From NCBI RefSeq assembly GCF_000003605.2, contig NW_003106593.1, forward strand, positions 343,626 to 365,320: 21,695 nucleotides of DNA, given 5' to 3'. The notes under the pieces are model-generated. The model was not told the DNA's origin, ran no database searches, and was given only the letters and a program-made list of their open reading frames with translations. A program made the translations under genes and the position numbers. Every line of letters begins with the position of its first letter. Positions within the stretch are counted from its first letter, which is position 1. The DNA is from Saccoglossus kowalevskii (lineage: Eukaryota; Hemichordata; Enteropneusta; Harrimaniidae). Shown piece after piece: positions 1 through 10,200 of the stretch.

Positions 1-1514
1 TTTGACCTCAAAAAGTTTCCATCCTACAAAAACGATTTTATTTTTTAAAGAAGTCAAAAAAATCTTGGAGTATTATTTTGTAGTTTGTTTTTTTTTCTAT
101 CCAATCATGGACAGAAATAACCGAAAATGGGAAAAAAACAAACAGAAAAATGGTTTGGTTCGAGTGTAAATCTGCGTCAAATGAGGTGCATTTGTAAAAT
201 CTTTTTACACCCACCTGACAACCAACTGCTATGCTATACTACTGTCCAATTATCAATTTGTATTTAATGGTGAATGTAGTCTGACGCCATGACCAATATA
301 TATCAAGTAAGTTTCAGTGGGGGGGTAGGGGGGTTTGGAAAAAAACTAAAGGAATTAAGTTTTTTATCCGACATCGATCTTTTGACGTCTTCCCTAATCT
401 GTCTTGTATCGAAGTAAAGGATCTTACACATTTCAAAAATACTTAATTAAATTTGTCCCCTTGTTGTGAACATCCGTGATCCCTCAACAATAGCTCAATT
501 CATGGAACATATTTTTACACTTCATCTTTAAATTAGTCTGCTTGGTAGATTGTGTAATACTAATATCTAATTGCGTTGTGTATGCTTTCTTTAACTATTT
601 GAGCAACGTATAGTTTTCATATTGGTGCAGCGTTTTGCTGTTTTTATGTATTTTAAAAAAAAAATTGCTTTTGATAATTTTTGACCAAATGATCATGATA
701 TCCTATTGACTACAAGTCTTGAAAAAATTAAAAATTTAAAATTATAATAGTTGAATTTGTCATAAATTTATTGAAGCAGTAGTGTATGTTTGGCACTTTA
801 TACAGTGGATCTGTTCTTACTGCCTTCGTTTGCTCTCAGAGTACATTTACATCTGTAATGTGCTTAGACCAGGATGATTAATAAAAATTACTCTATTTTT
901 GCCCTTTTGGTTGGGTTCCTAAGTCAAAAATCAAGTTAAGTCAGCTAATTGACTGCCAGGGAGGTCAGTCTTCAAGAAAGATTAAAATTGTGTGTGACTG
1001 TATATGTGATTCTTTTGTTTTTATACTTATTTTGTTTATAAAATGTGAATTTCATTTTACCGAAATACAAATTCATAACTATAACACGATATTTTTTAAG
1101 ATGACTGTATCAAGGATTTTCTGTTACGTCAATGACACAGTAGTGAATTAGCACACCTACACGTAGTTGCGTCACAGAAGATCTATTTGCATCAGTGGTG
1201 TATCCTATAGGCTTAGTGAACACACTAGTAATGGTCTATAACCTATCTCAATTTGCACAGAAATCATTACTCTACCAAATTCTAATCAATGTTCTCTCTA
1301 TTCCTTATCTTCACAACAAATATTCGCTTTTAGTAATTTATTTTATTTTTATTTTTTCAAATCTACAATGTACCTGATTCAAGGTTCAGGGATATTTTTT
1401 TTTTTTAAATCACTAATCTACACAAATTTGGCTTCCTACAGTAATGGCAATATTATAGCATTATGGTTGTCAATGTATTAAATGTTTACCGTGTAGCTAG
1501 GCCTGGATGTTGAA

Positions 1515-1640
1515 TACTGTAAATGTGTTAATTATTCACGGGTTTTTAATTCACTATTTTTGCAGATGAGCTCATTGTTTACCTGCCAAGTTCGTGAACT
1601 TAAAACCCAGTGAAGTTGACCAAAACATCAAAATACGGTA
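1515..1640. mobile_element. TA-flanked foldback element (MITE-like), 126 bp
   Basis: The segment starts TACTGTAAATGTGTT and ends in ATACGGTA, whose reverse complement starts TACCGTATTTTGATG, so both ends share a TAC(T/C)GTA terminus. Inside, 1534-1554 and 1594-1614 are near-perfect inverted copies around a GGGTTTTTAA-type core. TA at both ends and no coding capacity are what is expected of a non-autonomous Tc1/mariner-type MITE. The family assignment is an inference; the inverted symmetry is visible directly. A related terminus occurs at 9971. Confidence 0.5.
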
Positions 1641-3910
1641 GTGAAATTAAATGTCAGTGAAAATAAATGGTTTTACAGTATTCATTTTCTGTCTAGACCA
1701 TAACAACTCAAGGATAAAATCTTTAAAGTTATCTGTGCAATATTTTAAATTCTGTTCATACGCACATTTCCCAGAAGCCTCATCTTGTGTTTTCTGGATC
1801 ACAGCTATGTTGTGTAGAGTTACACTGTCATTGTGTTGGTATTTAGAAAGTAGTGTATTAATGTCGCTTGTATGTACATGTGTGTATGATGTTAGGGATT
1901 ACCGGATAGTCTCAAATTTAATATCAATTGCTAACTCAAAATATGCTGGAAAAAGAACTGCTGTTTCAAGACTAGTAGTTAGCTTGTCTTCCCACAATGC
2001 AGCAGAAATTCTTTATTAATTTTCTAATACAATGTGTCAGTGAGCGAATAGCGACTTTTAGGCATGATAATTCATGTTTCATTGCAACTACTTGTAAGTT
2101 GTAGATTGTGAAAGAAAGGAGGGAATTATAGCTCCAGGCATGTTTGATTCCTGTTGATCCCAAAGCATCACAATCTTTTGTAAGACTATTTTACAGTCTC
2201 AAATCGCAGAAATAAAGAAAGAAAAATTTGAGGGAGGATAAAAATTTGAACTTTATACTGCAAAAAATGCACATACTTCTCATCATGGGTGATGATAATT
2301 CAATGCATCATGTCTGAAAGTTAGCAGTACATACCAGTGCATTTCAATGCAAACATCACAAGATTGCATTACGTGGTTAAAAATCCTTATTGTAACTTGA
2401 AGCGTCAGGGAAAAACCATAATAATACAATGCACAATATTTAAACAATGTCTTGTTTATTTGGAGTAATAAATTACTCATAAAGGTGTCTGACTAAATTT
2501 GTGTACATATTGGAATGCCGAAAGTGTATATTTGACTACATGTTGCATTTCGCACCTCACATCTGATTTACAGAAAACAGGCCTTAATTTCGTGGAAAAT
2601 GCTTGTGAATTACCTTAGTTACAGAAGACTTTTTAGGAGTGTTGGTGGCAAATCACTGTGACTTTCGCAAAGTTTTATCGTCCTCGCAAATTTCCTCTAA
2701 TTGTAAATATTTTAAAAGTTGAAAAGAAATGATTTACAATCATCAAGACTCGTAAACATGCAATGTATATTGAATTTGGGTCTCTAAAAATAAATCTATA
2801 AAACAAAGTTAACTCTGAAGTGGCTATAACTGCTGATAATGCTTCAGATTTGTTAAAATTCAGCTCTTGAAATTAAACCTATCGAAAAAATGTACCACCT
2901 GCATTTTGAGACAACTCCTTCTTTCAGAGGGACTGAGTGAGACTCTGAGAGTATTTAAAAAGATTAGCTATTTTAGGCAACATGTGATCTGAGCATGATC
3001 TTGTGATTAATGGTCCTGCTTATGAATCTCCATGGACTTAGTGTAGAAATAATAAATGTTAAAAAGAGTACCTAACTTGTGTTGGCAGACGGTATGATGA
3101 AGTGTTTCCTGGGCTTTGTAGGTCACACTTCAATATTTCCTGTATTGTCCCTAGAGAATTCATCGGCACCATGTGATGTCTCAACTGGAGACTGGTGTCC
3201 ATGGCTGAATTCATATGTAAATTAGCTGTGCTGGGTGGCTTTACTAGAAGATATAATGACGTCTTCCATAAATTAATCAGAAATGCATATGATTGAACTG
3301 AGCTAATGATTTGGGTCAAAACTGATATTTTCGGCTTCTCAAAAGCTGATTGCTTTCATATCTTATATCTCTTATATAAGCATTACGCGTATCATAGCAA
3401 TATATCTTGTTTTCTATTTTTAGCAACTAGTTTTCAGTTTGAAGTGATATATTTGACTTTTCAAAAACCATATAAAGCCAGATTGCATACATACATACAT
3501 ATATCGACCATGCTAGACACTATTAAGGTGCGTCTGTCATGACTATTTCTGATTTTATGATATCAGAAATTTGAAAAAATCTATTCAGATTGAACCCTTG
3601 CTATTAAGCTTTAAAAGATGTACGAGTTCTTTACTTTGAGGGTACATTGTAGGTTGACTGATATGTTTAAACTCTGATTATTTAGCATTGTTCTATAATG
3701 GCAATTAAAAACAATTAAAATTAAAAGTTTTTTTTCTGCCAAGGTTGACTTCTTATTTGCGGCTTTAACATGTATGTAAGCATGTCACAACTAATTTCAG
3801 GTCAGATTTTTGGTTGTTCATTTACTTAAAAACTGACCAACTATGTTATTATATGTTTTGCAGAGTTGTTGATTTGTATTCTTTTCTGAAAATATGAAAT
3901 TAGTAATGTT

Positions 3911-4010
3911 GGGCTGAAAATAGTCCTCTGGAGGGCTGAAAATTGTCCTCTTGAGAGCTGAAAATGGTCCTCTGGACGGCTGAAAATGGTCCTCTGGACG
4001 ACTGAAAATG
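3911..4010. repeat. 22-bp minisatellite, about 4.5 copies
   Basis: The core GCTGAAAATGGTCCTCTGGA recurs with exact 22-bp spacing: the GCTGAAAA (last copy ACTGAAAA) starts fall at 3913, 3935, 3957, 3979 and 4001. Copies differ by a few substitutions. The repeat lies in probable intron. The repetitive peptides that can be read from it on the minus strand are a by-product of the array and not a gene. Confidence 0.85.
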
Positions 4011-4276
4011 TTTACATACATGCTTAGTTTCATTTATGTGTTGGACATTCATAGTTTTGAAGATGTACTTTTTTGTAATTTTTTGTAGTTGGGTTTCTAA
4101 TTTTGAAAAATGGTAGCAGTCTTTCTTGTGTCTTGTCAATTTTTGAGTTTTGTTTACATGATATTATAATTAATTATACTGATATCTTCGTTGGACTATA
4201 TGCCCTAGATTAATATCACCCTCGTGACCCAGTTACTTTTCATGACTATGTAAGGTGATGACAAGGTGTGGTTTTG

Positions 4277-4306
4277 ATGATGTCATATATCACGTTGTGA
4301 CATCAT
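4277..4306. repeat. Perfect 9-bp inverted repeat with TGACATCAT arms
   Basis: ATGATGTCA at 4277-4285 and TGACATCAT at 4298-4306 are perfect inverted copies with a 12-nt spacer. Each arm resembles a variant ATF/CREB half site, and the pair could also form a small hairpin. Nothing else ties it to a function. Confidence 0.35.
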
Positions 4307-5793
4307 AGAAGCCTATCTTTGTATCAGTTGATATGTTTGAATGAGTCTTTCCATGCCACTATTATGGTTTGAAGGATTCATGGACTTGCGTGTCTCTAGA
4401 TCACTCCCTAACATGCTGTGAAGGATTTAGATATTTACATGTACTACTGTAGAATTATGAAGCACACATTCAATCACAGGTGGTTACATTGTATATTTCC
4501 GGATTGACCACATCTTTCATCTCTATTGATACTATAGTCTAGAAGTTAAATTGTATATCCGGTTCCGTGCATTCATGTATGTATCATATTTTACCCTTTG
4601 AGTTCAATTGTTTCTCCCGTCAAAATTTCTGTGCAATATTGTGTGCATTTTTATGTATTTGTCCATAATTGCTTTGGTAATGTTGGACCAAATAGATATG
4701 TCATATTGGCTATATCTATCGATCATTTAAAAAAAAATATGGTATGAATTCAGTAAGGTGATCCTGTTAGTTAATGTAAACAAGCCAGGTGTATCTGGTG
4801 AAGTAGCTTGTTGCTACTAAATCTTAATTTTGAGTCTGTCAGAATATAAACTCGGTAATTCTAGTATTTGAGGTGTGAAACCTGTAAAATATGCGTGTAT
4901 TCACTGTATGTCAGAGTCACTATCTGTTCAGTAGAACTCTATTCACTTCACAGATAGTTTTCTTCAAAATTATTCTAAACACTTATGGTTTATGGATTGG
5001 GTTTCGTTTTGTCTGTCAAATTTTCTTCAAATTTAATGGTCCAATTTCCCCAGACTTAGTAAATAGCTGATACACTATGGTATACATATCCTTCACATTG
5101 TTTCCTGATCAGATACAAAATGACTGACTGGCGAATATTTTGACCTAAAGACCTACATTTTATTTGTGTAGAGCATTATCACCTATTTGTGCGGACTAAT
5201 TCTGTTCAAACATGGGATATTGGTAAAGCCTATTGGCTTATTAAGACGCATCTATTATTCAGCATTTGTTTGCAATAGGCTGATGAGTTCCATTTTGTAT
5301 GTTATTTTGGTCATCATAACTTTAAAATGCAAGTTTATTCAGTCGTTGTTTGATATTTGAAGTGTACCTAATTTTTGTGAACAATTTGTTTGATGGAGTT
5401 CAGTTGACTTGTCTCAACAGTCAGAACCAAACTATTTTTCTATGGGTTACTGTAACTGCGTTTTGTGTATTGCTTGACTAAAAAATCACAAATTTAAATT
5501 TACTAAAAAGTGGTCTACAGTCACACCCCCCATTGTGTTAGGTTGGACATGTTCTTGTGTTCGAGCAAGTTTGAATAAATGTATCCAATTAAATTTCCAT
5601 TTATAATACTTATGTATGACAGAGGTCATGTGACTGTCTTGTACAGAATTCTTATGCATTATATATGCATGTAGATAGATAAATAGTTAGAAACGACAAC
5701 CGAAATTTCGTCAACGGGTATGATAATAATGTTTACTTTACAATGTTTGTTATTCGCATACTGACAAGATTCTTATTTTTTTTTTTTTTGCAG

Positions 5794-7294
5794 AATCAAA
5801 ATAGTTATCATCATTGCGTTGATGCGCTTGAAAAGGAGAGCATTAGATACATGTATGGACCATTTGAGAGTGCTTCAAGCATGGACATGTCAAACCAGTT
5901 TCAGAATTTACATCTTAACCAAAGCGAGCAAAAAAACCACCAAGGTTCTAATAGTTCAAAAGGTGGTTTGGGACATAGTGCCAGTTTTGAATCTGGGACA
6001 GCTACTAGTAATGAACAGTTTTATCCAACACTGGAGGCACAATCTGCTCCAGTTGTGTCAAATTTTCGTCCTTTTAGTCATGGGTGTCGGAACAGTCCAC
6101 CAAAATATACTTCAACGTACATGACAAATGTTCCTCGAGTGCAACCGCGGCAGCAGCAGAATCGACAACAACAACAACAACAACAACAACATTTATCCCA
6201 ATATACCCACAGTCCATCACCTGGTCAGTTTAATACTTCTTACAATAGAAGTCCATCTGGCAGCTTCTCTAACACAACACCTAATGCAACTACTGTAGGG
6301 ACTTACGGCTATAATCAGTCTCCATCACAATACTCCAGTACATCGCAGCATCAAACCTATCCAAACATGTCGCATTATGAGACTCCCGGCTCGAGTTCCT
6401 CACATCAACAGTACACCTCTCCTGGCAGTTCAAGGCTCAGTACGTCACCGCAGTATGTCAATGTAGCGCCGAATACGTCTCAACACTATACCAGTCCTGG
6501 CCACAGCTCATCTCAGCAGTATGCCAGCTCTAGCAGTGTTGGACCATCGCAACATTATACGAGTACAGCTCCTCCCAGTACATCACAACAATATGCCAGC
6601 CCTGGCAGTGTCAGCGCCAGTACGTCGCAACAGTATGTGGTTGCAGCCAAAGTTGGGCACCAACCGAACTATACAAGTCCAGGTTCTACACCCAAACATT
6701 ACAACCATTACTCAACCGCTTCATCAGATGTGATTCCATACCAGCCTATCTCACTTTTCCAAGGTGGAAGCACAGGAACATTTACGCATCCACGGGATAC
6801 AACTTACGGTAGCGGTCCCACTCAGATTCAGAGACATTACACTGGCACTTCTGGTGCCATCTCGCCGCAGCCGCCTCCACCATCTTATAGCTCATCACAT
6901 TATTTTCCTATGAATCAACCCCAAACAAAGCAGCAAAATAGAGCTTCCTATCCACCAAGTTCATTCAGTAACTACAATGTAAGGTATCAAACACAGTACA
7001 GTCTGGATCCCTCAGCTGCTCCAGGTAGTACAAACAGTGGACAACAACAAAGTGTAGTAAGTTCTGTGAGGTACATTCCTTCACAATCATCAAGGGCATC
7101 TAATTTAAGTTCTAGTCCAGCTGAGGAAAGTTTATTAAATCGCAGTATAGAAGGCACTGCAACTCCGCCTCCTCCAATACAGCCATTGTCACCTGCATCT
7201 AGCCATAGTAGTCTGTTAGAGAGTCCACTCGATGATCAGCAAGCAGCTACTTCAGGATTAACAAAGGAACAAGAAGACTATGCATATACACAAG
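5794..7294 (+). CDS. TAB-like exon A: CUE second half and low-complexity linker
   Basis: This is the large central exon, 1501 nt. It follows a T-tract and CAG, opens in phase 0 and ends in phase 1 at CAAG/GTAAAG. The open frame extends upstream to 5743, but that part translates the polypyrimidine tract. The first residues contain ESIRYMYG, corresponding to ESTRYLYG in the CUE domain of human TAB2; the CUE binds ubiquitin. The rest is disordered: (CAA)8 codes a polyglutamine run at 6166-6189, and residues about 200-305 repeat a QYTSPGS-like motif. The exon ends EDYAYTQ, matching the entry to the TAB2 coiled coil. Reading through the donor gives GKGCI and a stop at 7309-7311, so a transcript retaining this intron would lack the coiled coil and NZF. 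Confidence 0.93.
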
Positions 7295-10200
7295 GTAAAG
7301 GCTGTATATAATGAAATCAGTCCCTGGTGTTTACACAGATTTAACTTTTTTGGTGTTCAGTTTAGACAGGTTTCACTGTATTAGTCTCTGGTGTTCAGTT
7401 TAGACAGGTTTCTCTGTATCAGTCCCTGGTGTTCAGTTTAGACAGGTTTCACTGTATTAGTCTCTGATGTTCAGTTTAGACAGGTTTTACTGTATTAGTC
7501 TCTGGTGTTCATTTTAGACTGGTTTCTCTGTATCAGTCCCAGGTGTTCAGTTTAGACAGGTTTCAATGTATCAGTCTCTGATGTTCAGTTTATACAGGTT
7601 TCACTTTATCAGTCTCTGGTGTTCAGTTTAGACAGGTTTTACTGTATTAGTCTCTGGTGTTCAGTTCAGACTGGTTTTACTGTATTAGTCTCTGGTGTTC
7701 AGTTTAGACAGGTTTCACTGTATCAGTCTCTGGTGTTCAGTTTAGACAGGTTTCACTGTATCAGTCTCTGGTGTTCAGTTTAGACAGGTTTCACTTTATC
7801 AGTCTCTGGTGTTCAGTTTAGACAGGTTTCTCTGTATCAGTCCCTGGTGTTCAGTTTAGACAGGTTTCACTTTATCAGTCTCTTTGGTGTTAAGTTTTAG
7901 ACAGATTACATGGGAATATTTAGACATGTGGACTGATGTGAAAATTTATCACTAAGATGGACTCGACCGTCAGTGTTATGTCTAATTAGCATAAATTAAC
8001 ATATGAATTGATAGTGTATTTTTGAAAAATAAGTTTCTTTATGGCAATCTTAGTTGGTCATCTGATAAAAAGGGTTATCACCTTGACGCACTCTGTCATT
8101 GTAGATCTGTAACACTCATGGCATCTCTGTAAGTCCTTGACGTCATTTGTATGGACAAGCCCAGTGATAAACTAGTAGTGTCACCTCAATTTGACGTCAG
8201 AACATCAGGGTTATCAGGACTTATATGATACAGGATTGGAATACTTCCATATCTTCCACAAGTCTGTCAACTTTAATACCACAATGGAACGTTGAAATTC
8301 ACATTTTATTTGGAGGATCCACCAACACAGAAAATAACCACTCGAATTTAAAAAAAAAAAATAAGTTTATATCGTATGGGTTACTGACAATAATTCAGTA
8401 CACTGTAGTGGTTGAATTGTTTTCTTATCAGAATTCAAATACAGCATTAAAAAGGGTATCACATTAGAAGTGCACAGAAACCAAAAATGAAATGCGAGAT
8501 CATTGAAATATACGCTTATTTTGACCATGGACCAACAGTATCACTTGATTTTGCTTAGTATATTAAACTCGCTGACAGCTCTGGGGATAATATAGGGAAA
8601 TTCTTGTTCATCATAATAAAATCAAACTCTTGTTTAATATGAAGGTATTCTATTAAAGTATGACCTGTAGAAATGCACTTCACCGACTTTCTCTGCTGTC
8701 TTTAAAGTTAGATACGTGTATAACGTATGTGAGCCCTTCTGAAATTGCAATATTTTACAATTCTGAAATATGTCAGTGCCAGTCTTATACAAGTAGATTC
8801 TTAATCTGGTTTTTGTATGTCACTTCTGAAACTAGTATTGTCTGTGTCATGTTTCTTGCATTTTAACTTTGTTGTTGTACTCGTTCAGTCGCATTGTCCA
8901 TGTTATATTGACTCCTGTTACTTGTCCACGAGTGACAGGAAGGAAGCAAATTATGTTATGTATTTAGCCTAGTTTTGACAGTTCATTTAAAGTCACTAAT
9001 ATTGTATACTTGTTTGTTGGTAGCGTTGCTATTACACCAAAAGGCCAGATGTGATAGACTTATACGAGATTTAGAAGTTGAGAAAAAGACGTTAGAAAAT
9101 TTCAGGAGAGAAGTTGAAGGTTTAGAAACTGAGTTAATGGATAGAAAAGTCCGAAGCTCACAATTGCCAAGGGTACGTACCGATACATACATTAACGAGA
9201 ATTGTACAGAAATGGTTCTTACAGAGTTATGAGTTTATGAACTAGAGCGTTTTAGTTTCATTCATTCATTCTTTCATTTATTTCTAAGATATTCTTATGC
9301 AGGGTCCATTGCAGGATTATGTAGCATATATGTAGTCCATGCTTGGTTCTCTTACACACCTAGACTACCGTATTCACTCTGTTAATAGCGAATGTGCTTA
9401 CGTAATGGAGAGGTGTGTCTATGGTCAAAATTATCCATTTTAACAAAACACCTGCTACAAAAATCTGTAGGGAAAAAAGGGCATCTGAAAGTCATGCATT
9501 AATGATCCAGTATACAATAAGGAAGGATTCCTTTTGCACACCCTATCCCTATCCCTAACCCTACCCCTACCCTCCAGTGCTACACAATTTAATTGTCTAT
9601 GTCCCTCCTAAAGATGCCTATAGTTATCTAGAGGGGACATGTACGATTGAATTTGAGGGGTGGGGTGCAAAAGGAACTCTTTCTCACAATCACTGCAATA
9701 TTTCATTTATGTGCACATCTATTGAAGATGCACTGCTAAAACACAAAGTCATGAAGATGTTTGATTCTGACAAACAAATGAATAAACAAAAAACTAAAAT
9801 AGCAACAGACTTTTGTGGCATTAGAATAATTTCTCAAAGGCTTTGTTCATGCAATACATTTATTTAGGAATTACAAGATATTACGGTAAAGCCACAGCAA
9901 AGTAACTCAGCATTTTAACTTTTAACATTTGGGATTGAAAATGTCTTCAAACATTGTTCTCTTTTTCACATACTGTAAAATAATTTATTTTAGCTGGAAT
10001 TAATTTTGTATGGAATTTATTTTCATTGATTTTTAACGAGTTTAATGTAAAATATAAGCAAAATGGTATATTCGCTTGATTTTTATTTTCACTGAATCAT
10101 TCCTTCAACGAAAAATAGCGAAAATTAATTCCAAGCAAAATAAAGTATTTTACAGTACTGTACCAGTTCTATTCTTAGTAAGAGCTTATAATCGTGACAA

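Larger units (their letters stand above)
1..5793. other. Non-coding stretch, probably intron (and possibly 5' flank) of the TAB-like gene
   Basis: No convincing exon was found on either strand here. Open frames are short, AT-rich and match no family I recognise. The exon at 5794 begins in the middle of a CUE domain, so an upstream exon must exist. I looked for an exon coding the first CUE helix followed by a phase-0 donor and did not see one, so this span is most likely intron. It holds a foldback element (1515-1640), a 22-bp minisatellite (3911-4010), a short CATA microsatellite near 3487 and a 9-bp inverted repeat at 4277-4306. It ends in a long T-tract followed by the CAG acceptor. Confidence 0.6.
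7295..9023 (+). other. Intron between exons A and B
   Basis: The intron runs from GTAAAG to the GTTGGTAG acceptor, 1729 bp, phase 1. About a third of it is the 38-bp minisatellite. It also holds two perfect TGACGTCA sites at 8138 and 8192. The remaining open frames are AT-rich, not recognisable and have no supporting splice sites. The polypyrimidine tract at the acceptor is poor. Confidence 0.85.

Noticed and set aside
301-306. Strong donor-like ATCAA/GTAAGT after a short ATG frame near 289, considered as the missing first TAB exon
   Set aside because: The preceding codons (M T N I Y Q) do not resemble the first half of a CUE domain and a stop lies just upstream.
1651-2019. 122-codon ATG-initiated open frame on the + strand
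   Set aside because: Composition is that of AT-rich intron, no domain or motif is recognisable, and no splice or promoter context supports it.
3818-4139. Repetitive minus-strand peptides (FQPSRGPFSA-like)
   Set aside because: They are translations of the 22-bp minisatellite in two overlapping frames, with no independent support.
5743-5793. ATG start MFVIRILTRF upstream of exon A
   Set aside because: The stretch encodes the polypyrimidine tract and CAG acceptor; family similarity starts only after 5794.
9577-9867. 96-codon open frame inside the intron between exons B and C
   Set aside because: No ATG-based start with good context, no similarity to the TAB coiled coil, and the flanking exons join in frame without it.
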